Of a stretch of 64,000 nt of DNA, positions 23,429-34,469 are shown one piece after another (position 1 is the first letter of the stretch; every line of letters starts with the position of its first letter). The position numbers were made by a program, and so were the translations under genes. The stretch comes from Rhizoclosmatium globosum (Eukaryota > Chytridiomycota > Chytridiomycetes > Chytridiales > Chytriomycetaceae), in the NCBI GenBank assembly GCA_002104985.1, contig MCGO01000041.1, positions 124,001 through 188,000 on the forward strand. Reading direction: 5' to 3'. Under the pieces are notes generated by a model that worked only from the letters and a program-made list of their open reading frames with translations, ran no database searches and was not told the DNA's origin.

Positions 23429-23725
23429 ATTATGTCTGAATTATGTCGGCGAAACCCTGTTCTTAATTTCGTCTTCTCTTCTGTTCGATGTGATTAACCC
23501 CTTCCTCTCCCAACACCATTATTACAAATCCAACCGACCAACGATGAACAAAACAATTTAAACGCGTAAGAGAGAAAGAGGGGCTCCTACGGTGGCACTA
23601 TGCATTTGTCAGGAATCAGCCGCCCATGAGTTAGTTTTGAACTGATTGGACCACGAGCATTTCTTTGTGTGGCACGAAGAAAGAGGAAACCTCAACGAAA
23701 AAACACACCCACAAAACCAAATCAA

Positions 23726-25428
23726 ATGTCATCGACTGATCGCGTCGCTTCTATTTCGCAGCACTTGGCTCCATCGGCCTCAGCTGCCCCTGCTTCAGCT
23801 GGTTCAAAGAGCAACTTGGGTGAGGGTCTTGCGAGGAACTCTCTGCGAAGGCGTTGCTAACCCTGTCTCTCTTCCTCGGATGCGAACAGCCAAGAGCCCA
23901 AAGAGCCCAGACGATGTCGTCATTATCGCTGCTGTCCGTTCTCCACTCTGTAAGGGTGGACGCGGTGCCTTCAAGGAGACTGTGAGTGTAGCCCCACGTG
24001 TTTTCCTCAAAGCTCTTTTGACAGCTTAACTGACTCGCTTCTCGTGTTTCTTTCGAAATAGCACCCTGAGTACATCATGGGAGAGGTCTTCAAGGTACGT
24101 TCTTCGCTTTGTTTCGCGGTTTTAACCCACACCAAAACTAACCCCCAAAACAAGGCGCTTATCCAAAAGACTGGAATTGAACCAGGAATTGTTCAAGATA
24201 TCCAGGTTGGAAACGTGTTGATGCCTGGTGCCGGTGTTACTACCGCCAGAATGGCTGCTTTGTATGGGTACGTTGACCTTTTCATTACGAAACCGATTTC
24301 CAGCGCTGTGAAACTAAAGGAGTAAACTGAAAATAGAGGATTCCCAAACTCTGTCCCAGCCGTCGCTGTCAACCGTCAATGCTCCTCCGGTCTTGCTACT
24401 GTCGGTTCCGTTGCTGCCGCCATCAAGGCCGGCTACATCGACGTTGGAATCGGTGCTGGTGTTGAGTCCATGTCTATGTACGTTTATTATCTTGAAAGTA
24501 GCAAGAAGCTTACCGTCCTTTGATTCTCTCCAGGTACTACGGTCCAGGCGCTATGCCAACTGACCTCTCCCCAGAGGTCATGGCCTACGGCCCTGCCGCT
24601 GAAGTTATGACTCCAATGGGTACAACTTCTGAAAACGTTGCCGAGCAATTCGGTGTCACCCGTGCCGAGCAAGACGCGTTCGCTCTCCGTTCCCACACCC
24701 TTGCTGCCAAGGCCGCTAAGGAAGGTCTCTTTAAGGAGGAGATTGTTCCAATTAAGCTCGCCGATGGAACTGTTGTCTCTGCCGACGACGGAATTCGTGT
24801 GCCAACTGCTGAGCTCCTCGCCAAGTTGAAGCCAGCCTTCAAGCCAAACGGATCTTCGACTGCCGGAAACTCTTCCCAGGTTACAGATGGAGCTGCGGCT
24901 GTCTTGCTTTGCCGACGTTCATATGCTGAGAAGAAGGGATTGAAGCCAATTGCCCGGTTCCTTGGGTTCTCTGTTGTCGGTTGTCCACCAACCATTATGG
25001 GTATCGGACCAGCTGTTGCCATTCCTAAAGTTCTTGAGCAGACTGGCTTGGGAATTAACGATGTTGCCGTGTGGGAGATTAATGAGGCCTTTGCATCCCA
25101 GGCTGTGTACTGTGTCAAGAAGTTGGGCATCAACGTCGAGAAAGTGAATCCAAAGGGTGGAGCTATTGGTAAGTTTATCTATTCTTCTTTCAAATATATT
25201 CTTATTCTCCTCTCCTCTATCAGCTTTCGGTCACCCAATGGGAGCTACTGGTGCTAGACAGATTGCTACTCTCCTGCCAGAGTTGAGAAGACGCAAGGAA
25301 AAGTTTGGTGTTGTCAGCATGTGTGTTGGTATCGGTCTCGGTGTTGCCGCCGTCATTGGTGAGGTCTTGTTTGTTCTTTCCGTAAAGAGCTAACTTCGTT
25401 TTGGTGAATAGAAAACGAAGTCTTGTAA
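23726..25428 (+). CDS. POT1: Peroxisomal 3-ketoacyl-CoA thiolase with PTS2
   Basis: Last step of fatty-acid beta-oxidation: cleaves 3-ketoacyl-CoA with CoA to acetyl-CoA. 419 residues from eight exons: 23726-23819, 23890-23981, 24062-24094 (33 nt), 24155-24267, 24337-24477, 24534-25168, 25224-25358 and 25412-25428 (17 nt). Residues 6-14, RVASISQHL, are a perfect PTS2 peroxisome signal (R-V-x5-H-L). Active site: NRQCSSG (acylated Cys), GHPMGATGAR (His), and MCVGIGLGVAAVIE near the C-terminus. Without the last intron the frame would run into a hydrophobic tail lacking family resemblance; splicing gives the expected end (ENEVL). Codon use is biased like that of the H+-ATPase, pointing to strong expression. 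Confidence 0.92.
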
Positions 25429-25760
25429 TTTCTGTGACACCGTTTCCCCCCTGCTCTTTATTTTATTATGGTTTCGCTTGCCTTTCTTGTGCCAACCGCC
25501 AGGAACTGTTTTTAATAAACTCAATCGTCATTGATTTTACTGTGTTAATGAGGTTTTGAGATTCCTGGTTCGCACCCATCTAGGTGAAGGACTTTAAATT
25601 GTCGCCCTTGCGTGCAGGATAGCGCTTGTTTCAAACGATTGTTTAAGCTTTATCATGTCAGGAAATAGTGAATGTGGGTAATCACAACCTGCAAGAAATT
25701 TTATTCTCATTTTATATTGCCATTTCCTTAATAATTATAATATTGGTCTTTTTTCGTCAA
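25429..25760. other. Intergenic region between convergent genes
   Basis: 332 bases between the 3' ends of the thiolase and the TLC-like gene. It holds an AATAAA at about 25513 for the thiolase transcript and an AT-rich stretch near 25690-25750 for the other. A GGTTCGCACCC at about 25568 resembles a tRNA T-loop but no tRNA fold was found around it. Confidence 0.4.
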
Positions 25761-26606
25761 TTATACATCGGTGCTTCCAAGTGAAGTGATGGAGGCACGA
25801 ACTTTGTCCAATTCATATTCCTGGCTGGCAGTTGTTCCCTCCCGACGCTGGTCCTTCTTCTGAATTTTGACGTACACACCGTGGGCCCAATATTGGGTAA
25901 CAGCCAAAACCGCTGTCATTACAGACGTGAAGATTGTCCATCCGTAGAAAATCGGGGTTAATTCGCGAAACACGGTTGTAACAAAATAACGCACAATAAC
26001 AACAAAAAAGATGTTGACTGCGAGTCTGAAAATGGTCAAGGGCCAGATACTCACCATTCCAAAGAAGCGGGTGAGGGTTTGTGGGGCTTTGAATTGTCTG
26101 AGAATGAGGTAAAAGTGCGGGATAAAGTCGACACTAGCGTGGAGAACTGCACTGGTTCCAGAGAGCATAATGTATTCGGTTAAGAGCAAATTATCCGTTG
26201 TTGCGAGGATAAGGTATGAGGCCGTCAGGGTAATAACGATGGCAGTGGTGTGGTGAATGATAAGCATTGTCTGCATTACACTGTAGTTGAAAAGAAGCTC
26301 GACAGTGTATGCCATGACGTAGTAGTAGTCGACAGCAATGATGACCTTAAAAGTGAAGCCTGGATTGTCATAAGCTGGAAATGTCTCATTTCCGACAATA
26401 TTGCGAAGAACGGGAATAATGTAGAAAGCCCATAGCAAAAGGAAGGACAATAACTCTGGAATGGCGTGAAACAAGTGAAAGACGAGCTTCGTAGGTTTCT
26501 TGAATGAGGCTAGGTGTGGAAGTATGTTGACAACAATAGTTTGTGCCAGTAGAAGGACTGGTGCAAACGAGACACCAATTAAGGCGAAAATGAGCTTCAC
26601 GTCCAT
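25761..26606 (-). CDS. Multi-pass membrane protein, TLC (TRAM/LAG1/CLN8)-like
   Basis: About 281 residues with six or more hydrophobic spans, starting at ATG 26606 (MDVKLIFALIGVS). The middle has MLIIHHTTAIVITLTASY and AVLHASVDFIPHFYLIL; paired His and the spacing resemble the TLC domain of lipid-metabolising or lipid-sensing ER proteins. The tail is cytosolic and charged (KIQKKDQRREGTTAS). Function and substrate are not known. An upstream frame (27039 to about 26890, MKAVAKSKRQPAP...) could be a first exon, joined through a weak GTACCT donor to the TTTGCAG acceptor at 26640 that sits just before IQAVNIPDF; both starts are possible. Single-copy here, convergent with the thiolase. Confidence 0.55.
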   Translation of the reverse strand: MDVKLIFALIGVSFAPVLLLAQTIVVNILPHLASFKKPTKLVFHLFHAIPELLSFLLLWAFYIIPVLRNIVGNETFPAYDNPGFTFKVIIAVDYYYVMAYTVELLFNYSVMQTMLIIHHTTAIVITLTASYLILATTDNLLLTEYIMLSGTSAVLHASVDFIPHFYLILRQFKAPQTLTRFFGMVSIWPLTIFRLAVNIFFVVIVRYFVTTVFRELTPIFYGWTIFTSVMTAVLAVTQYWAHGVYVKIQKKDQRREGTTASQEYELDKVRASITSLGSTDV

Positions 26607-27180
26607 GAAGTCTGGAATGTTAACTGCTTGTATCTGCAAATAGATGGGTCAGCCACCAGCATAAGGGCATTATCACTCCGACCTCCTGGCTCATTGCTCG
26701 CAGACCTGATTTTGGGAACTGAGTTTTGCTTGCTACGCCATATGTATCCCTTTCCAGGTTTCTGAAGAAGATCGGATGTGGAGATCGGGTCAACATGTCC
26801 AAAAGTTCACGTTTTTCTTGGCTACATTCTAATGACGGCAAAGGTGCAGGATGGCAGAAAGTATAGCTGAAGGAGGAAACTATAGGTACTTTTCGTGATT
26901 TTCTTTCGCGTTTTGGTTGCACAGCCACATCCAGCAGCAACGTCCAAAACATCACGTGAAATGGAATTTCGGCTTCTTCGTGTTTTTGAAGGATGTTAAT
27001 TGGGGCTGGTTGTCTTTTCGACTTTGCTACAGCCTTCATGATCTAGGCTTGAGTGAAACCAACAAACTTGTAGTCTAAGGAAAGGTAGTAACAGGAATTA
27101 ACGTCCGTAAACTCAGTCAAGTGAACTCTATTTCCTGACGAATGTTTATATTATTATGATTTCATCATCCCGCATTCCTT

Positions 27181-28436
27181 TCAATCTGACATGTCCATTC
27201 CGCCACTTCCAGAACCAGAACCACCAACACGGCCAGCATTCTGATGATCCCCATAATGATCGGCAAACTCATCATCTTCCTCCAACTGCCTCCGCTTTGC
27301 CCCTAACCGGTGAACAGCACCCGGAACAGAATTATTTGGATCAAAAGGGGCGACGGGGTATGGAATGGGGGTTGGATGGTGTTGAGCAAGATTCTGGAGT
27401 CGTGCTTGGTATATAGGCTGGTATTCTCTCAGTTGCATTTTAAAGTTGTCATTTGGAGAGATGCAGAAGCGTCTGTTTTGGACATAGCTACAGTTGTTTT
27501 GGATGGAAGGGTGAGATGATTTGTAAATGTTATTAGAAATGAGAGGCATACCCAAACGCGGTCGTGAAATCCCATTTCAAAGCTTCCATGAGATACGCCA
27601 CGACAAAACAAGGGGACCGTGACATTCCGTTGTTACAGTAGACGAGGACTTTGTTTGCGGGATTTGAGAGAACTGCATCGAGAAAGTGCTTTGCGATTGG
27701 GAAATAGGGAATGAGGTTTTCAGAGAGCGAGTCCGTTACTTTTCTGTTTTGAGTGGAGGGTTTTAGTTGTTTTTGGTTTGGTTCTAGGCAGATATAGAGC
27801 CAGGGCAAGATTCCAAGTCCTTCCTTCGGCCGAGTGCCCCATTTTAAATCCAAGCAACTGATTCCTGATGTAAGTGAATCCAAGATAGTCCCTTCTAACA
27901 ACCAACCCTAAGAGGAGGCACGCACATGTGTTGGTACACCAGTCCGTCGTGCACTTTCATAAACTTTGCCTCGTTTGCATCGGCGACTGCAAGAAGGTGT
28001 GTGATGCCAGTTGACGCGAGAAGGGCTCTGTCTCTCGCACAGGCGTATGGCCCAAGATACAGATTCGGTGAGATAAGCTGCATTTCCCGTCGCATGTCGT
28101 ATCTAATTAATGTAGTTAGATGTTTGTTAAGTTGGTGTAGGATTGGGGTTTGAGTGGGACGTGGGTGAGTAAGGGGGTTAGGAAGAGGGAGGGACAGCTC
28201 CTTCTTATATTGAATCACAGCAAACGGACTCACTTCCAATCAACAACAGAGTCCTCATTGGATGGTGGGGCAATCATAAAGTCGTTCATCATGGCTGATC
28301 TGACAGGACAATGTTTCTGTTGAAGGTTTCTTCCTCTTTCTTTCTTCTGCTTTTTGCTCAACCCAACTCACCTTTCTTCAACGACGAGGGCTCGCTGAAC
28401 TGGTACATTTACTGTAATCCTCACATCGTCCCCCAT
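27181..28436 (-). CDS. STYX-like dual-specificity phosphatase with intact catalytic Cys
   Basis: 268 residues from exons 28372-28436, 28234-28299, 27926-28102, 27552-27743 and 27181-27487. The order of motifs follows animal STYX: YDMRREMQ-I-PNLYLGPYACA, GITHLLAV, ENLIPYFPIAKHFLD, and AFGYVQNRRFCISPN-F--QL-EY. In animal STYX the phosphatase loop has Gly in place of the Cys and is inactive. Here the loop reads VYCNNGMSRS, so Cys139 and Arg145 of C-x5-R are present, and Asp107 (VTDS) sits where the general acid belongs. The usual His before the Cys is Tyr. The tail ends in an acidic patch and a Gly/Ser run. It may be an active phosphatase close to the ancestor of the pseudophosphatase. The exon 3 donor (GTGCGT) was chosen by alignment. 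Confidence 0.8.
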
Positions 28437-28643
28437 TGTTGACTATGCTCTTGTTTTGGTCCAAATTACGGATTATTGGATAATTCAACCAACACTATCG
28501 GGTATTGAATCTCCCCCAGGAATTCCCCAAATTCTGCGCCCATTGTAAATATTTGGCTTAAGTAATGTCTACAGCATTGGAGGCAGTTACATACTATTGC
28601 GCACACATTTGGATTGATACATCTGAATATATTCCAAGAACAC

Positions 28644-30005
28644 CTAATGCCAAACAGCCCAAATCAATAAGAAAGTACAGGCTCCAAGCAATCCTGCGAT
28701 GATCATTTGATCTCGCTTCTTTTTCGTGTTGATTCTTTGGACCAAATTATTGATAGCGGGGAATCGATTCAACACTGCACCCAAGCGCGATTTAGACTTT
28801 TGAAGAATTCGGCCTTGTTGGTCTAGTTGTTCGCGTGTGATGTTTGCTTGTCTGTTTTTGTTCAAGTTAAGTAATTATTTGTTGATGCGGCGAGCCGGAA
28901 GGAATTGAAGTTCTAAGCAAACTATCCATATTCATCAGACTTCTTCGCTTTGACTTCTTCTTCGCATTGATTTCTTCAAACTTCATTGGTGCATCTCCTT
29001 TATACTCTGTCATGGACTTCGTTTGCTTTCGAGAACTCAATACTCAACTCTAACACTTGATCAGCAATACCGTGGGCGGAATCAATCTTGTTTCTTTCTT
29101 GGAGCATCATGTCTTGCAGACCCATTCCCTCACGTGTATTTCCAGATGATGACGAGCCACCGCCCAGAAGCTCTGCATGCGATTTTGCGGACGAGATGTG
29201 AGCCTTTGTGTTTCATGGGGTTAAAAACATTGTTATAGATATAAAGGAAAGAGTGAAGGTTGAATTAGAGGTTGAAGGACTATATGGGGAATATTCACAT
29301 AGAATCACTTGCTTTCTAGATCCCAAGACTCCCCAGACGATTCCGAAAGAAAATCTGATATTTTAGCTTTTGATTCTAGCTTTCATATCGTCTCAGGCGG
29401 CGTCCCTTGGTTTCAACTATCACATTCCACGTTGTGTTATGAATCCTCAAGTTGGCATCTACAATCATCCAGCGCAACCACCAGTTCAACAGCATACTGC
29501 TAGACGACTAACTTAGATTTCAGGGTACGTACTTTTGTTCTGTTGTAATCCTTAGAGTAGTCATAGAGGATCTCTCTGTGTCTTTGAAGGATGTGCATTT
29601 GGGACGGGTTCGTTGGAGCGTGTGGAGTATCCAAGAACTCAGCCATTTGATTTGTGGTGGTGGTGAGCTGTATTAGAAGGATGAGCAGGTGAGGTCGTGA
29701 GAGAGCGAAAGGTGGGGCAAACCAACCCTTCGAAGGACATCCTGGATTTCAGCATCCAGCGAGTCTGTTTGGGACCAGGCGGGAAGCAGGGATGCTTGCT
29801 CTTAAGGATTATCAGTTAGCCGTGGTCCTAACAGGTGACCTAGAACTAGGATATCCAAACAATCCACAAACAAACCAATATTGACGACGGCCGAATCCCC
29901 GTTCGAGTGCGTTGAATTTGCTGCTTTTGCGAAGGCAGATAACTTTGCCTCTGCCTCAAGTTCGAGTTGCTTGGCTGTTCGGCGGAGAACCTCCCACGAT
30001 GACAT
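28644..30005 (-). CDS. GOS1: Golgi SNARE Gos1/GOSR1 (GS28)
   Basis: 221 residues from exons 29876-30005, 29727-29764, 29533-29667, 29049-29203 and 28644-28851. It mediates fusion of vesicles within the Golgi and from endosomes. N-terminus SSWEVLRRTAKQLELEAEAKL matches the first helix of GOSR1; then MHILQRHREILYDYSKDYNRTK, the SNARE helix with LEQANITREQLDQQGRILQ, the family signature NRFPAINNLVQRINTKKKRD, and a C-terminal anchor (MIIAGLLGACTFLLIWAVWH). Exon 3 joins exon 4 through a ~329-nt intron, giving RTK-AHISSAK as expected. One intron uses a GTTGAG donor and one GTTGGT. Confidence 0.85.
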
Positions 30006-30067
30006 TTTCAATCAACTTAATCACGAATGAGAACAATTGTATGTTACTAATTATTTCGTTATAATGT

Positions 30068-31190
30068 TTATTTCGTTACGCTGTTTCGATTATTGGAGCG
30101 GTTCCAAAACCAAATCACAAAGAATACCCCTGAATTCCAGAATCCACTAGTTGATATACTAACTGCTATCCAAAGTGACAACCAATAGGGGGATGTTCCT
30201 CCCAAAAATGAAATTACTCTATTTGCTGTAGCAGGTGTCCATGACCAAATGAGCCCAATCGCCAATACTAGAGTTCGCAGAATGAGTTTCTTGTGGTTTT
30301 TCATTTCTTTTACTCCTGCTGTTCGGCTTGACTTCGTCATCACTGTCTTTCGTGTTGAGATTGTCTTTTTGCTGACCATTCTTGATAATCGGTGTTCAGG
30401 TTGGTGGGATACCGTTTCTGTGCTGTCTTTGTAATCTACTGTATGTTTTCGGTGAAGTTCCTTATCAGTGCTGCTTCCTTGTACAATTCCTGTTTCCACT
30501 ATGGATTCTGTTGGGAGGTCTGGAGTTTTCTTTATGACGCGGATGAGGAGGATATATGTTATTAGCATTAATGTGAATTGGATCCATCTTTAGATTTTTT
30601 TAGTTAAGGAGTTGGTGTCTTTGTGTGTGACTTACAATGGAATATAGAATAACCCAATTCGTAAGTCTGGGTACGCGGATGAAATCCAAGTTTGGAATGT
30701 CGCGTCTCCCCACACTGGACCACGTGCGTAAAGTTGTTCGGCCATAAAGACGAGACCTGTGAGGAGGGAGGCTATACCAAAGCAATAAAAGTGTAGCCAT
30801 AGATGAAAAGATTCTGCGCGGCTTTAGTATGGATAACGGAAAGATATGTGTAGAACGTGATGGCAACGTGGTAGCAAGATACTAGGTTGATTATAAAGTG
30901 GAAGGTAGCGCCGAGTATGATTGTCAGTCCTGCGCTTGATAAAGCTGGTTCAGATGTGATTATCCAGCAGATTGCTTCTATTATTTCTCCAATGGCTAGA
31001 CCTATACCATATTTAATAAAGCACTTGCGTGACTGAGTGGGAACATATTTACCTGCTTGGAGGTAATTGATTGTTCGTTGAAGACGCTTCTCCAAAACAA
31101 CAACTGTAACGACGAGGATGTTGGAACGATACTGAGAGGACTAATGATTCGAAGTATTAGTCGAATGAGAGCCAGTTGATCTGGTGTCAT
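30068..31190 (-). CDS. 7TM receptor-like protein (Git3/cAMP-receptor-like), with two frame breaks
   Basis: Seven hydrophobic spans can be followed from ATG 31190: ALIRLILRIISPLSIV (TM1), a span after YGIGLAIGEIIEAICWI, SSAGLTIILGATFHFIINLVSCYHVAI, FGIASLLTGLVFMAEQ, RIGLFYIPLWIQFTLMLITYILL, KLILRTLVLAIGLIWSW and PYWLSLWIAVSISTSGFW. A long basic, Ser/Thr-rich third cytosolic loop lies between TM5 and TM6. The order and the ISPLSIV block fit fungal nutrient or cAMP-receptor-like GPCRs, so a role in ligand sensing is inferred. An intron of about 50 nt splits TM5. One-base shifts are needed near 31095-31125 and at 30779-30781 (an AAA run), both inside otherwise conserved spans. Either the sequence is faulty or the gene is decaying. 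Confidence 0.55.
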
Positions 31191-31551
31191 ATTTCTGAAT
31201 GGGATAGTAAGATTGGTTTCTTTGTTTCTTTGTTTGGGGTGTTAGACAAAGGGAAGCAAACAGAATTCGATTACAAGCGATTCACGACGCAAATAAAACG
31301 ACAGTTTTCCAGTCGTTGATGTTGTAAAACTATTTAACAGTGGTCAAAACGCTTCGATGAACCTGGACACTGAAAGAAATTGAAACAATCAAACTTTGAC
31401 ATGGAATGTGATCTAAAAATGGGCCATTCTTGAATGCGATTGATCGAAATTACATGCTTATATTTCAGCGATTTTAAGACTTCCAATTTAAAAAGCCATT
31501 GTTCCATTTCTTCTCTGACCCCTTCCCTCAAACTCCAACCAGTGACAGTAA
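31191..31551. other. Intergenic region between divergent genes
   Basis: 361 bases between the 7TM gene (leftward) and the large unknown gene (rightward). AT-rich, with a pyrimidine-rich part near 31505-31545. No gene, RNA or repeat recognised. Confidence 0.3.
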
Positions 31552-34342
31552 ATGCACACAGCTGCCCGTGCACGCGCCAAGTCAAATGTTGGGCTATTTG
31601 ATGGTGTCGAACCACCAAAACGAAGCGGATCTTTGGTTGAAGCGCTTCCCCCACTACCACAAAGCTCATCCACGTCGCAAGTTTCACCGCGACCACCGCC
31701 GATTCGCTCCAAATCTTATTTATCCGTCACAAACGTAAATGGCCAAAGTGATGATAACTTGCTCTCCCCACACTCCCCTGGTTCGCAGAAACTCAAGCCA
31801 ACAACCCAATCACCTCGGAAGGGATCATTTGTAAAGTTGAGTCCAGGGAAGAGTCCAATGAGTAGAAAAGCATCCGGAATGATTGAAGGGATAACACTCC
31901 TACTGAGCCAGCCCCACCTGTGATTCCAGTTGTTGAAATCAATTTGGACCCACAGACGAATCCGAATATGTATCCATTGACCCCTCACCAATTAGCTGTT
32001 TTTAACAAGTTATTTACGTTTCCGGAGAAGGGGCTTCTTTCGGACGGGTTGGCACCCCCGTTTGTGGAAACAACTGATCCAGCCACGTATATTGTACAAT
32101 GTTACAAGCTCGATTCGACTGTACTCATTGAAGATTATTTCTTGGCATGTACGAATCAAGTGTATCAATCTTATACTGCGTTACAAACTCGTCTTATAAA
32201 TCCACCGCCACCACCTCCTGCTAATGAGCCGCCGCCGTTATTTACGCCTGCCCAATATGCACTTATCGAAAAGAAACCTGTCGAGGTTGTTGCTCAGTGT
32301 CCATACTTTCAAGTTCAAGGTGGAACGAATGGACCACTTCCATTTACGGATCGAAATTCATTCGTGGCTTATGTTGCTGCTTACCAGACATCGAAATACC
32401 CTTTAACGAATCCGTCGCTTCCAAAGTCACCCGTCTTTCATGTGTATGCAAAGAAGGATGAAGAGGAAACGTTTGTCTATTTCTTGTTCAGCACTGTCAT
32501 TTGGTGAGTATTTTATCCATAATCATGTATGTTGAACACCAGCTTACGGACATCGCTACAGTGACAACCAATCTGCGTCCTTTATATCAAAGGAAATAAT
32601 GCGACTATATACTTCGACAGTCAGCACAATGAATTGGGACCACCCAACTGTCTTTTATGAAACGAAAGAAGTCACGCCATTCCTCGAATTCGTAAAGTCT
32701 CGTGATTCAGAGGCTGAAAAGGCTTTTCCTCTCTTTTGGCAGCAAGTTTGGGTCGACGGAACTGACCCACCGTTAAGTATCGAAGGATACGACCGTGTCA
32801 GCTTTGAAAAGCGGAGGGCGAAAATGGTGGGGGAAATGGAGAGGTTGGCGGTGGAGATTAAAACGTTGGAGACGAAGAAGCATGCGCAAGAATCTCAGCT
32901 TGTGTTTTTAAAGAAGCAGAGAATTGATATTGACAGTTACAGTCCGGAAACGGAAACTTTTGTGGATCCTGTTACGAAGGAGGAAATTCAGGTTTGTTAT
33001 ATTGAGTGGAGGAAATGACAGTAATTTTATGGATGAATAGGTAACCAAAGCTGCAAAAGCTGCCATTCTGTTTGAAGTATTCGGTGAAGAAATCGTTGAT
33101 GATGATATTGCCTCTCTGTTGAAGCGGCATGAAGTATCTGAAGAACTCCAACAAAAACTTGGAACTAATATACAAGACATTATGGCGCTTGACAACGACC
33201 AACTTCTATCGATGGTCTCCTTGGAAAAGACAGACGAAAACTGCTAGCTCTTTCGAATATGCTTAAGTCAAAAGTTAGCGAAAGTTTGTTGGAGCAAGAT
33301 AAAGTTAAAGCAAGTATTGAGCGGAAAATCAATCGACTCAAGAGAGAGAATGCAGATGCAACAGATCGATTGAATAAGGCTAGTCATTTACACCGAAATA
33401 TTAAGAATGAGATTGAGATCCGATCGAGAACTGTAAAGCAGGACTGGAGCAAGAACAAACAGACGGTGTGTCCAGTCCTTGGCTTGGGTGACGCTGGTTC
33501 TGTAAATAGCAGCGGATCAATAGGACTTGGAAGTATATATTCATATGAGCAGTTCACGGTTCCAACGGAGACAGTGAAGCGACTAAAGAGCTACTTGACA
33601 GACTTGAAGATTTTCCGACAGGACAAACAAGGCAAAACTATGCATGAATACCTACCCCAGCCATGTACCTTACTGCTCTATTTTTCACATTCAAACATCT
33701 GTCAGGGTCTGAGCAGTTCTTGATTGGAATGCACACCACACTTCACCACGACTTTTTGACTGTCGGACCTGTGTCGCAAGTCCTCCCTGTGAAAGCGAAT
33801 ATGAACCAAAACAGTCTACTCTTTGTCGATATGATTGAGAAAATCAATAACACGATCGAAAGGTTGCGGGAGGTTGCGGAGGGGAGCTCGTTCATGGACT
33901 TTACAGCTAAGCTTGGTGTCGTGGTTCCATTTACACTGCAGTTTGCATATTATACACAGCGAGAGATACAAATGTGGAAGGAGGCGGGTGTTCCGTTAAG
34001 TGAGGTTTTGGATATTCCTGGTGACCCTGAAACTCAAACGGCGTGTCTGCTGTGGAGCTCGAATGGATTAGATACGTATGACGCAAAGATATCGCTTTAT
34101 GAGGATGCAAATGGAGGTATTGGTGGGTTTGGAAGTATCGCACTGGTGTAGTTGGCGATGAAGTTGTGAAAAAGTGGATTGAGAAACTGTTGTTCACATT
34201 GGAAGAGTTTCCGCCGAATTTGAAAAAACCGCTGACTGTTGGGCTGTTTCTGTCAAAGTGAGTACACAAACTTAAAATACTCTGTTTTAAAAATTCTGTC
34301 TTGCCCAGGTACTATTCAGCGGCATTGGGTGGTTCAAAATGA
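31552..34342 (+). CDS. Large protein of unknown function with coiled coil (four frame breaks)
   Basis: Not recognised. Reading across breaks gives roughly 830 residues. The N-terminal ~120 are Ser/Pro-rich and basic (SPRPPPIRSKSY, SPGKSPMSRKAS), probably disordered and phosphorylated. A globular part follows (PHQLAVFNKLFTFPEKG), then coiled coil around 32800-33430 (MVGEMERLAVEIKTLETKK; KVKASIERKINRLKREN), and a C-terminal region (GEVVKKWIEKLLFTLEEF-like). Introns: 32504-32561, 32992-33040 and 34258-34308, all GT-AG. One missing base at each of 31888-31890 (GGG), 33237-33240 (AAAA), 33655-33658 (CCCC) and 34109-34111 (AAA) would restore a single frame. Four breaks at homopolymers suggest sequence error more than decay. 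Confidence 0.5.
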
Positions 34343-34469
34343 TTATCGATGAAACATACTTTCATGTTCTTTTATTTATATAATGGATTGATACTTTAGA
34401 CAAAGGAAATGTTCGCTTCTTTGTTTGGTACATTGTGGACTGAGATTCTTCCAAAACTGAAACAACATA

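Noticed and set aside
24585..25133. Minus-strand frame of 182 codons in the thiolase gene
   Set aside because: Shadow of the biased coding strand; no family resemblance.
25560..25590. GGTTCGCACCC resembling a tRNA B box
   Set aside because: No A box, acceptor stem or cloverleaf could be drawn around it.
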